A stretch of DNA of 6,510 nt from Streptosporangiaceae bacterium (GTDB lineage: Bacteria; Actinomycetota; Actinomycetes; Streptosporangiales; Streptosporangiaceae): assembly GCA_030050125.1 (NCBI GenBank), contig JASIJN010000119.1, positions 1-6,510 on the forward strand, in the 5' to 3' direction. The notes under the pieces are model-generated. The model worked only from the letters and a program-made list of their open reading frames with translations. It was not told the DNA's origin and did not search any database. Position 1 is the first letter of the stretch. The number at the start of each line of letters is the position of its first letter. This document shows, piece by piece, positions 1 to 5,943 of the stretch. A program made the position numbers and the translations under genes.

Positions 1-384
1 GGTTATCCGGAGGGCGGGTCGGTGTTCCTGGGCGGGGGCGGGCCGGGATTGTCCAGCCGCCCGTTCGCCGAGGCGACCCAGGCCACGATCGACAGCGAGG
101 TCGCCCGGCTGCTGCGCGAGGCCGAGCAGACCGCGGTCGACCTGCTCCGCGCGCACCGCGGCGAACTCGACCAGCTGGTCAGCCTGCTGCTGGAGCAGGA
201 GACCGTGGACGGCTCGGCCGTCTACCGGATCGTCGGCAAGCCGATCCCGGCCCACCGTCCGGAGGAGATGGCGATCGCCCCGCACGGCCCCGCCCACCGG
301 GCCGCCTCGCCTGACACGGCGACGCCGGACGGCGCCGCGAGCCCGCATAGCACGGCGAAGCCGGACGGCGCGGCGAGCCACTAA
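1..384 (+). CDS. ftsH: C-terminal part of FtsH-like ATP-dependent zinc metalloprotease (5' end outside window)
   Basis: The first frame is open from base 1 to TAA at 382-384 and gives 127 residues. Residues 1-80 match the end of the FtsH peptidase M41 domain: a VFLG segment, then SSRPFAEATQATIDSEVARL, then a helix rich in A/E/L/R and the family-typical LLEQETVDG shortly before the domain ends. FtsH is a membrane-anchored AAA+ protease that degrades membrane and soluble proteins; the membrane segments, ATPase domain and HExxH zinc site would lie upstream of the window. After the conserved part comes a low-complexity Pro/Ala/Asp tail with two copies of TA(T/K)PDGAAS. A GTG at 22 is not the real start, because the homology continues up to base 1. 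The usual actinobacterial ftsH neighbours (folate genes such as folE) are absent downstream, so this may be a second FtsH paralog. The family call rests on the C-terminal region only. Confidence 0.8.
   Translation, partial: GYPEGGSVFLGGGGPGLSSRPFAEATQATIDSEVARLLREAEQTAVDLLRAHRGELDQLVSLLLEQETVDGSAVYRIVGKPIPAHRPEEMAIAPHGPAHRAASPDTATPDGAASPHSTAKPDGAASH
316..379 (+). repeat. Two imperfect 28-bp copies (36-bp period) in the ftsH 3' end
   Basis: Copies at 316-343 and 352-379 differ at only a few bases and encode TATPDGAAS and TAKPDGAAS in the C-terminal tail. The stop codon itself lies in a tandem GCCACTAA duplication (377-384 and 385-392). This looks like slippage-type expansion of a disordered tail. 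Confidence 0.75.
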
Positions 385-436
385 GCCACTAAGCCGCTTG
401 GCCCGCTGTCGCTGGCGCCGCGAGAGTCCCTGCCGG

Positions 437-442
437 TAAGCT
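437..442 (+). promoter_or_regulatory. Candidate -10 box for leaderless trpL/trpEG transcript
   Basis: TAAGCT fits the actinobacterial TAnnnT -10 pattern and lies 6 bp before the trpL ATG at 449, so transcription would begin at or next to the A of the ATG. No good -35 is visible (CTGGCG at 412-417 with a 19-bp spacer is weak). No convincing Shine-Dalgarno precedes the ATG, which agrees with a leaderless start. Confidence 0.5.
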
Positions 443-448
443 CTGCCC

Positions 449-490
449 ATGCGCGCGAACCTCACCGCAGGCTGGTGGCGCCGCCCCTGA
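449..490 (+). CDS. trpL: trp leader peptide (13 aa, tandem Trp codons)
   Basis: ATG at 449 opens MRANLTAGWWRRP followed by TGA at 488-490. Two adjacent TGG codons lie at 473-478, just upstream of a strong terminator and 114 bp before the anthranilate synthase start. This is the arrangement of a trp attenuator leader peptide: its job is to make the ribosome report charged tRNA-Trp levels, not to make a functional protein. The leader lies inside a predicted stem (453-468 pairing with 492-509), so ribosome position on the Trp codons would decide which downstream RNA structure forms. Trp attenuators are established upstream of anthranilate synthase genes in actinobacteria such as Streptomyces venezuelae and Corynebacterium. 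The start appears leaderless, directly behind the TAAGCT box. Confidence 0.85.
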   Translation: MRANLTAGWWRRP

Positions 491-524
491 GGCGGTTCCT
501 GGTTCGCGCACCCAGCAGACCCTG

Positions 525-560
525 AAGGCGACCGCCCGGCAGCCGGCGGTCGCCTTTGTC
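525..560 (+). terminator. Intrinsic terminator of the trp attenuator
   Basis: AAGGCGACCGCC (525-536) and GGCGGTCGCCTT (545-556) form a perfect 12-bp stem with an 8-nt loop (537-544), followed by TTTGTC. The U run is short, as is common in high-GC actinomycetes. The TTG at 556 overlaps this hairpin and is therefore an unlikely translation start for the gene downstream. Confidence 0.82.
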
Positions 561-603
561 GTCCCGCCCGGTACCGGGCCCGACGACCGAGGCGAGTGCC
601 GAT

Positions 604-2808
604 ATGGAACTGACGCAGTTCGAGACCGGGGCCGGAGTCCGGGTCACCCGTGCCGCCGCCCCCTTCGACCCGGCCCTGCTGGCGGACATGACCCGCCAGG
701 TGGAGCGGCGCCGGGGGGGCGTGCTCAGCTCGGGCATGGAGTACCCCGGGCGATACAGCCGCTGGCACATGGCCTACGTCGATCCGTGCGTCGAACTGGT
801 CGCGCGCGGCCGCAGGGTGAGCGCCACCGCGCTGAACGACCGCGGCCTCGTCCTGCTGCCGGTGATCGGGGAGGCGATGCGCCGGGTCGGCCAGGCCGAG
901 GGCGGCGCCGGGGGCGCCGCGACCGCGGAGGTGATCATCCCCGAGTCCGGCGCTCGCTTCACCGAGGAGGAGCGCAGCCGGCGGCCCACCGTGTTCTCGG
1001 CGCTGCGCGAGATCATCGCGGCGTTCTCGGGCCCGGATCCGCACCTGGGCCTGTACGGGGCGTTCGGTTACGACCTGGCGTTCCAGTTCGAGCCGGTGCG
1101 CCAGCGCCACGACCGGGCCGCCGGGCAGCGGGACCTGGTGCTGCACCTGCCGGACCGGCTCTACGTGCTGGACCGCAAGCGGGAGACCGCCACCTGCTTC
1201 AGCTACGAGTTCGAGGCTGGTGGCGCGTCGACCAGCGGTTTGGCCCGGGAGACCAGGGTGACCGAGGACGGGGCGATCGGGGCGAGACGGGGCGTAACAT
1301 CTGCCGATCTTCCCGCCGATCCGCGGCCAGGGTCGTTCGCGGCCGTGGTCGAGCAGGCCAGGGAGCGGTTCGCGCGGGGCGACCTGTTCGAGGTGGTGCC
1401 GAGCCACGCGTTCCACGGCGTGTGCGACTCGCCGGCCGCGTTCTTCGAGCGGCTGCGGCGGCGCAACCCGGCGCCGTACGAGTTCTTCCTCAACCTGGGG
1501 GAGTCTGAGTACCTGGTCGGCGCCTCGCCGGAGATGTACGTGCGGGTGACCGGCGACCGGGTGGAGACCTGCCCGATCGCGGGCACGATCGCCCGCGGCG
1601 CGGACCCGCTGGCCGACGCCGAGAACATCCGGGCGCTGCTCAGCTCGGCCAAGGAGGAGTCCGAGCTGACCATGTGCACCGACGTCGACCGCAACGACAA
1701 GTCCCGGGTCTGCGAGCCGGGCAGCGTGCGGGTGATCGGCCGGCGCCAGATCGAGATCTACAGCCGGGTGATCCATACCGTGGACCACGTCGAGGGGCGG
1801 CTGCGGCCGGGCTTCGACGCGCTGGACGCGTTCCTGACCCACATGTGGGCGGTGACCGTGACCGGGGCGCCCAAGGCCTGGGCCATGCAGTTCATCGAGG
1901 ATCACGAGGACCGGCCGCGGCGCTGGTACGGCGGGGCGGTCGGGATGATCGGGTTCGACGGCGGGATGAACACCGGGCTCACCCTGCGCACCGCGCACAT
2001 CAGGAACGGGATCGCCTCGGTCCGGGCGGGCGCGACGCTGCTGTTCGAGTCGGACCCGGCGGCCGAGGAGCGCGAGACCCAGCTCAAGGCCCGCGCGCTG
2101 CTCGAGACCCTGGGCGGGCCGGAGGCGGCGGCCGGGGAGGACGCGGCGCCGGGTTCGGCGCCGTCAAAGGCCGGCCAGGAACTGCGGGTGCTCCTCGTCG
2201 ATCACCAGGACTCGTTCGTGCACACGCTGGCCGGGTACTTCCGCGAGGCGGGCGCGCAGGTGACCACGCTGCGGGCCGGGTTCGATCCCGCGCGGCTCGA
2301 GGAGTACCGCCCCGACCTGGTGGTGCTCTCGCCCGGCCCGGGGCGGCCGTCGGACTTCGGCTGCGATGACCTGCTGACCGCGCTCGACCGGCGGGGGATC
2401 GCCGCGTTCGGCGTCTGCCTCGGGATGCAGGCCATGGTGGAGCACGCGGGCGGCCGCCTCCGCCTGCTGCCTTCGCCCGCTCACGGCAAGCCGGGAACGG
2501 TGCGGGTGCTCGGCGGCGAGGGGGACCGCGGGCTGCTGGCCGGGCTGCCCGGCGAGTTCGCGGCCGGGCGGTATCACTCCCTGCACGCGGTGCCGTCCGA
2601 CGTGGCCGGCGGTTTCTCCGTCACCGCGGTCACCCCGGACGGGGTGGTCATGGCGATCGAGGACGAGGAGGCGGGGCGCTGGGGCGTGCAGTTCCACCCC
2701 GAGTCGATCCTGACCGCGACCGGGCGAGCGGGCCATCAGGTCATCGCCAACGTGCTGCGGCTGGCCCGGGCCTGGTCGCGGGATGCCGTAGGCTCCGCGG
2801 CCCGGTGA
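604..2808 (+). CDS. trpE: Bifunctional anthranilate synthase, fused TrpE and TrpG (734 aa)
   Basis: This gene makes anthranilate, pyruvate and glutamate from chorismate and glutamine, the first step of tryptophan synthesis, in the cytoplasm. Residues (from ATG 604) of about 1-500 form the TrpE chorismate-binding part: LSSGMEYPGRYSRW near 41-54 lies where TrpE proteins bind the feedback inhibitor Trp, PIAGTIARG is at 324-332, ELTMCTDVDRND at 354-365 and VTGAPKAWAM near 419-428. A Pro/Ala/Gly linker (about 504-526) leads into a TrpG class-I glutamine amidotransferase: LLVDHQDSFVHTL at 530-542, SPGPGRP at 576-582, nucleophile Cys605 in GVCLGMQ, and His698 and Glu700 in FHPES. The single-chain layout resembles the TrpE(G) type known from alphaproteobacteria and some Streptomyces. 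ATG 604 has GAGG at 589-592; a TTG at 556 in frame lies in the attenuator terminator and is rejected. The attenuator argues for Trp-regulated primary or dual use, although fused enzymes also occur in antibiotic clusters. Confidence 0.93.
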   Translation: MELTQFETGAGVRVTRAAAPFDPALLADMTRQVERRRGGVLSSGMEYPGRYSRWHMAYVDPCVELVARGRRVSATALNDRGLVLLPVIGEAMRRVGQAEGGAGGAATAEVIIPESGARFTEEERSRRPTVFSALREIIAAFSGPDPHLGLYGAFGYDLAFQFEPVRQRHDRAAGQRDLVLHLPDRLYVLDRKRETATCFSYEFEAGGASTSGLARETRVTEDGAIGARRGVTSADLPADPRPGSFAAVVEQARERFARGDLFEVVPSHAFHGVCDSPAAFFERLRRRNPAPYEFFLNLGESEYLVGASPEMYVRVTGDRVETCPIAGTIARGADPLADAENIRALLSSAKEESELTMCTDVDRNDKSRVCEPGSVRVIGRRQIEIYSRVIHTVDHVEGRLRPGFDALDAFLTHMWAVTVTGAPKAWAMQFIEDHEDRPRRWYGGAVGMIGFDGGMNTGLTLRTAHIRNGIASVRAGATLLFESDPAAEERETQLKARALLETLGGPEAAAGEDAAPGSAPSKAGQELRVLLVDHQDSFVHTLAGYFREAGAQVTTLRAGFDPARLEEYRPDLVVLSPGPGRPSDFGCDDLLTALDRRGIAAFGVCLGMQAMVEHAGGRLRLLPSPAHGKPGTVRVLGGEGDRGLLAGLPGEFAAGRYHSLHAVPSDVAGGFSVTAVTPDGVVMAIEDEEAGRWGVQFHPESILTATGRAGHQVIANVLRLARAWSRDAVGSAAR

Positions 2809-2817
2809 GCGGGCCGG

Positions 2818-2823
2818 TAGTGT
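2818..2823 (+). promoter_or_regulatory. Candidate -10 box for leaderless thyX
   Basis: TAGTGT matches TAnnnT and ends 8 bp before the ATG at 2832. No Shine-Dalgarno stands before that ATG. No clear -35 is seen. The box lies just past the trpEG stop codon, so thyX could be transcribed on its own as well as by read-through. Confidence 0.45.
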
Positions 2824-2831
2824 GCCGTGCC

Positions 2832-3617
2832 ATGAAGAGCGTCCAGCCTGAGGTGTTCCTCGTCGCCCGTCCCGAGATCGACTACGAGCAACTCGCCGCG
2901 TACCTGCGCGAGGTCGGCGGCGAGAAGTGGCTGGAGAAGCTGGACCGGGGTGACCTGGACGACGCGCAGAACCTGGCCGAGTTCGCGGGCAAGATCTGCT
3001 ACCGGGCCTGGGAGCCGGGGCTGAACCCGAACATCCGCCGGGTCCGCAACGACCAGGAGCTGTACCTGCAGAACATCTTGAACCAGGCGCACGGCTCGGT
3101 GCTGGAGCACGTGAGCTTCAGTTTCGTGCTGCACAACATATCTCGTGTAGCGACGCATGAGCTTGTCCGCCACCGGCCCGGGGTGGCGATCTCGCAGGAG
3201 TCGCTGAGGTTCGTGCGCCTGGCCGACATACCGTTCTGGTTCCCGGAGTGGGCCCGGGGGGACGCGGAGCTGATGAAGCGGGCCGCGGCCCTGCTGGAGC
3301 AGATGGAGGAGTTCCAGCGCTGGATGGCCGGTCACTTCGGGCTGGACGCCGACGGGGTACCGTTCCACGAGAAGAAGCTCAAGACCTCGTTCATGCGGCG
3401 GTTCGCGCCGGAAGGAGTGGCCACCGGGCTGCTCTGGACCGCGAACATCCGGACGCTGCGGCACACCATCGAGGCGCGCACCGATCCCGGCGCCGAAGAG
3501 GAGATCCGGCTGGTGTTCGGGCGGATCGCCGAGCTCGTGCGGGCCGAGGCGCCCGCCCTCTTCGGTGACTACGAGATCTCCGACGGCGCCTGGATTCCGC
3601 GATGGCGCAAGGTGTGA
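2832..3617 (+). CDS. thyX: Flavin-dependent thymidylate synthase ThyX (261 aa)
   Basis: ThyX methylates dUMP to dTMP with methylenetetrahydrofolate, FAD and NADPH, acting as a cytoplasmic homotetramer. Family marks seen: EFAGKICYRAW at about 50-60, HGSVLEH at 87-93, SRVATHELVRHR ending at 115, and the ThyX signature arginine/histidine motif at 113-115 followed by SQESLR. Near the C-terminus, LRHTIEARTDPGAEEEIR (about 209-226) matches the substrate-binding helix, where ThyX proteins carry a conserved R-T-x-x-x-A-x-x-E-I-R pattern. The signature spacing is RHR-X8-S here, against RHR-X7-S in the commonly quoted form. Two starts are possible: GTG 2805, which overlaps the trpEG stop as GTGA and would give 270 aa, or ATG 2832 behind a TAGTGT box. 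ATG 2832 is preferred because the added nine residues look arbitrary. Stop is TGA at 3615-3617. Confidence 0.93.
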   Translation: MKSVQPEVFLVARPEIDYEQLAAYLREVGGEKWLEKLDRGDLDDAQNLAEFAGKICYRAWEPGLNPNIRRVRNDQELYLQNILNQAHGSVLEHVSFSFVLHNISRVATHELVRHRPGVAISQESLRFVRLADIPFWFPEWARGDAELMKRAAALLEQMEEFQRWMAGHFGLDADGVPFHEKKLKTSFMRRFAPEGVATGLLWTANIRTLRHTIEARTDPGAEEEIRLVFGRIAELVRAEAPALFGDYEISDGAWIPRWRKV

Positions 3618-3670
3618 CGGGGTTGGGAGCTGACCGCCGTCGACCACTCGCGCGGAGCGAGCCCGCGGAC

Positions 3671-3676
3671 TAGGTT
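3671..3676 (+). promoter_or_regulatory. Candidate -10 box for leaderless hydrolase gene
   Basis: TAGGTT fits TAnnnT and lies 6 bp before ATG 3683, with no Shine-Dalgarno in between. A GC-rich hairpin (CTCGC 3647-3651 with GCGAG 3657-3661) occupies the -35 region; it has no U tract and is not a terminator. No consensus -35 is visible. Confidence 0.5.
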
Positions 3677-3682
3677 TGCCGC

Positions 3683-4396
3683 ATGCCAGACATTTCCTAC
3701 CCGGTAGCCGGCCAGGCCGGCCGCGGTTACCTCGCCGTGCCCTCGGCCGGGCAGGCCGGGCCAGGCCCGTGGCACGGCGTCGTGGTGATCCATGAGGCGT
3801 TCGGGCTGAACGACGACATCAGGAAGAAGGCGGACGAGTTCGCGGCGCACGGATACGTCGCGCTCGCGCCCGACCTCTTCGACGGCCGGCCCTGGCTGCG
3901 CTGCGTGCGCGGCGCCATCCGCCAACTGCACGCCGGTTCGGGGCCAGCGTTCACGGTGCTGGAGGCGGCGCGCGGTCTCCTGGCCGCGCGGGATGACTGC
4001 TCCGGCCGGATCGGCGTCATCGGCTTCTGCCTGGGCGGCGGGTTCGCGCTGCTCTGTGCGCCCCGCGACGGTTTCGCGGTGGCCTCGGTGAACTACGGCG
4101 AGGTGCCCAAGGACGCGGAGAACGCGCTGCGCGGAGCGTGCCCGATCGTGGCCAGCTACGGAGGCAGGGACCCGATGGGCACCCAGCACCCGGAACGGCT
4201 GCAGCGTGCGCTGACGGTGCTGGAGATCCCGCACGACGTCGAGGTGTATCCCGGCTCGGGGCACCGGTTCATGACCGAGGCATCGGGGGCGAGCGCGGTG
4301 CTGGCCAGGTTCGCCCGGATGAGCTACCAGGAGTCGGACGCGGCCGACGCGTGGCGGCGCATTTACGGGTTCTTCGGCGAGCATCTCAGCGCCTGA
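3683..4396 (+). CDS. Dienelactone hydrolase family alpha/beta hydrolase (237 aa)
   Basis: The protein has the length and motif order of the DLH family, cytoplasmic alpha/beta-fold esterases with a Cys-Asp-His triad. Seen: VVVIHEAFGLND at about 33-44, with Glu38 at the place of the conserved active-site Glu; GYVALAPDLFDG at 57-68; the nucleophile elbow GFCLGGG with Cys116; ASYGGRDP with Asp163; and GSGHRFM with His194. All triad residues are present, so it should be active. Classical dienelactone hydrolase opens the lactone ring in chlorocatechol degradation, but most chromosomal actinobacterial members have unknown ester or lactone substrates, and no aromatic-degradation genes lie beside it. 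It follows thyX by 65 bp with its own apparent leaderless start, and it is convergent with the flavohemoglobin-like gene. The family is secure; the substrate is not. Confidence 0.88.
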   Translation: MPDISYPVAGQAGRGYLAVPSAGQAGPGPWHGVVVIHEAFGLNDDIRKKADEFAAHGYVALAPDLFDGRPWLRCVRGAIRQLHAGSGPAFTVLEAARGLLAARDDCSGRIGVIGFCLGGGFALLCAPRDGFAVASVNYGEVPKDAENALRGACPIVASYGGRDPMGTQHPERLQRALTVLEIPHDVEVYPGSGHRFMTEASGASAVLARFARMSYQESDAADAWRRIYGFFGEHLSA

Positions 4397-4418
4397 CCGT
4401 CGGCGCTCGAACGCGAAA

Positions 4419-4542
4419 CGGGATTGCACGAGCAGCAATTGCATAGATCTTCACCGGCGCGGGATTGCACGGGAAGAAATTACGCTACGCGTGTTTGCTG
4501 TGTGGGATTGCATGACGGGTGCCATCTGGCCTGGGATTGCCC
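4419..4542 (+). repeat. Four degenerate direct repeats with core GGGATTGC
   Basis: The core occurs at 4420, 4461, 4504 and 4533 (GGGATTGCAC, GGGATTGCAC, GGGATTGCAT, GGGATTGCCC), with start-to-start distances of 41, 43 and 29 bp. The first two copies stay similar for about 24 bp, sharing CGGGATTGCACG, then AG and AATT. The first repeat is followed by the palindrome GCAATTGC (4435-4442). The array fills most of the gap between two convergent genes. No promoter or U-rich terminator is seen there. It may be a protein-binding cluster, a decayed tandem repeat or a 3' UTR element. Confidence 0.65.
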
Positions 4543-4566
4543 CGCTGATCCGCCCGGCCTGGCTGG

Positions 4567-5937
4567 CTATCTGGCCGCGTCGGGCGGATCGTGCCGGATC
4601 CGGCCGGGCCGCACGCGGCCTGCGAGAAACGTGACCGTCCGGGTCACCATGCGATCGGGGCCGCTTATGAGTATGTCGGCGTCGTCCAGGCTGGCATGGC
4701 GAGCGGTGATTTCCGGCAGCATTCCTTTGAGGCCGTCGAATTCCGGCTGGTGTGACACCACCGGTATCACGGTAAGTGCCGGGTAGATCCATTCGAGCAC
4801 GCGCAGATCGGCGAGATCATAGAGACCCTCCTCGGTCCTCGCGCCGAAGAACAGCGTGATCTTCCTGCGCTTGCCGGGACGGCCGGCCGCGGCCTCCGCC
4901 TCGATGATCGCCTTGAGCGGCGCCAGCCCGGTGCCCCCGGCCACGCACACAAGGTCTCGGCCGGGATCGGCGGGCGCGGTCATCTCGCCGCGCGCCTGGC
5001 CGAGCAGCACGACGTCGCCGGGACCGGTGTTGTGAACGAGGGAGCCGCTTACCAGGCCGCCCCTTATGGCCCGCACATGCAGGTCTAGCAGGCCATTCTC
5101 CCGAGGCGCGTTGGCGATGGAGAAGTTGCGCCAGACCCGCGGCCAGCGCGGGACCTGCACGGCCAGGTACTGGCCGGGCGTATAGCGCAGCGGCTGGTCG
5201 GGCCGGATCGTCAGTATCGCGACGTCCTGGCCGCGCCGGTCATGCTGGACGACCTCGCCGATCCACCAGGGCGGCTGGACCGCCGCGTCCTGCTCGGCGG
5301 CGGCCCGCATGACCGAGGAGACGTGGCCAAGGGCGGCGTCCCATGCCGCCCGGGTCTCGTCGGTCCAGTAGTGGCCGTTGAAGTACTGAACCGTTTCGAG
5401 CAACACGGTCAGGAAGGGCTCGTAGTGCCGGTCCTTGACGCCGAATTTGCGGTGGCGGCGTGCGAGTTCGCCGAGGTAGGAGGCACGTGAATCGGGGCTG
5501 TCGATGCTCCACACGATCCGCGTCAGCGAGGCGAAGAAGCGCTCCATATGCTCGCGCATTGTTTGCGGGAACATTGAGCGGATTTCCGGATAACGGATGA
5601 AGAGACGTGAGTAGAAGTACTCCATGGCTGCGCCAGAATTCGCCGTAACGTGTGTAAATGACGTTTTGACGAGTCTGGCGTCGGAGCTCTTGATTTCCTC
5701 CGTCCGGCAGGCCGCCTGCGGGCCGGGCGGGACCGAGTCGCCTGCCGGTTCACCGAATTTCCAGTCGTTGCCCCCCCGCGTAATTCGCGCAGGGGCCCGT
5801 ACATTCTGGCCGGTTAAGGAAAAAAGCCGTTCCACGAGCGATTCCAGCCCTCGGCCGGGCTGTGCGAGGCCGTGCTGACCTGCGAAGCTGACCAGAGGCC
5901 TGTCGTCTGGGTAACCGCCATCCAGCGCGATCGCCAT
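4567..5937 (-). CDS. Flavohemoglobin-like protein: globin plus FAD/NAD(P)H reductase (456 aa)
   Basis: Flavohemoglobins oxidise nitric oxide to nitrate using O2, heme, FAD and NAD(P)H in the cytoplasm. Residues about 84-217 are globin: Tyr109 in EYFYSRLF fits TyrB10, Phe123 fits PheCD1, His162 in RRHRKFGV fits the proximal heme ligand, and Tyr172 fits TyrG5. Distances match E. coli Hmp except for a CD loop about three residues shorter. Residues 222-322 are the FAD domain, with PGQYLAV and RNFS (270-273, the RxYS-type flavin motif). Residues 328-440 are the NAD(P) domain, with AGGTGLAP at 333-340 and SGPDRMV at 425-431, where many relatives have CGP. An extension of about 80 residues precedes the globin and has no recognisable domain. 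ATG 5937 is chosen because a well-spaced promoter ends 6 bp before it. The extension has lower third-position GC than the upstream genes and carries the only TTA codon. NO dioxygenase activity is inferred. Confidence 0.85.
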   Translation of the reverse strand: MAIALDGGYPDDRPLVSFAGQHGLAQPGRGLESLVERLFSLTGQNVRAPARITRGGNDWKFGEPAGDSVPPGPQAACRTEEIKSSDARLVKTSFTHVTANSGAAMEYFYSRLFIRYPEIRSMFPQTMREHMERFFASLTRIVWSIDSPDSRASYLGELARRHRKFGVKDRHYEPFLTVLLETVQYFNGHYWTDETRAAWDAALGHVSSVMRAAAEQDAAVQPPWWIGEVVQHDRRGQDVAILTIRPDQPLRYTPGQYLAVQVPRWPRVWRNFSIANAPRENGLLDLHVRAIRGGLVSGSLVHNTGPGDVVLLGQARGEMTAPADPGRDLVCVAGGTGLAPLKAIIEAEAAAGRPGKRRKITLFFGARTEEGLYDLADLRVLEWIYPALTVIPVVSHQPEFDGLKGMLPEITARHASLDDADILISGPDRMVTRTVTFLAGRVRPGRIRHDPPDAAR

Positions 5938-5943
5938 ACTCTG

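Larger units (their letters stand above)
449..560 (+). promoter_or_regulatory. Tryptophan transcription attenuator
   Basis: Three mutually exclusive pairings can be read by eye. (1:2) GCGCGAACC at 453-461 pairs with GGTTCGCGC at 501-509, extended by ACCGC at 464-468 with GCGGT at 492-496; this encloses the leader peptide. (2:3) GGCGGT at 491-496 can instead pair with ACCGCC at 531-536, which occupies the left arm of the terminator. (3:4) The terminator stem is 525-536 with 545-556. If a ribosome stalls at the Trp codons (473-478) it covers segment 1, frees 491-509 and favours 2:3, so transcription reads through into trpEG. With ample Trp-tRNA the terminator forms. The pairings are seen in the sequence; the mechanism is the classical trp model applied here by inference. 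Confidence 0.82.

Noticed and set aside
556..603. Upstream TTG start for trpEG giving 750 aa
   Set aside because: The TTG and preceding bases are part of the attenuator terminator stem and U tract; ATG 604 has a GAGG and fits the family better.
2805..2831. GTG start for thyX overlapping the trpEG stop (translational coupling)
   Set aside because: Possible, but it has no good Shine-Dalgarno and adds nine residues of no family resemblance; ATG 2832 sits behind a TAGTGT box.
2736..3647. 303-codon minus-strand open frame opposite thyX
   Set aside because: It is antisense to a clear ThyX with all family motifs and contains no recognisable domain; long shadow frames are usual in high-GC DNA.
3569..4444. 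291-codon minus-strand open frame opposite the hydrolase
   Set aside because: It mirrors the hydrolase gene, which has an intact catalytic triad; composition is that of a shadow frame.
4419..4542. CRISPR array or DnaA-box origin for the GGGATTGC repeats
   Set aside because: Repeats are too short and unevenly spaced for CRISPR, and the core does not match the DnaA box.
4593..4604. GCCGGATCCGGC palindrome as a terminator
   Set aside because: It lies within the 3' coding part of the flavohemoglobin-like gene and has no U tract on either strand.
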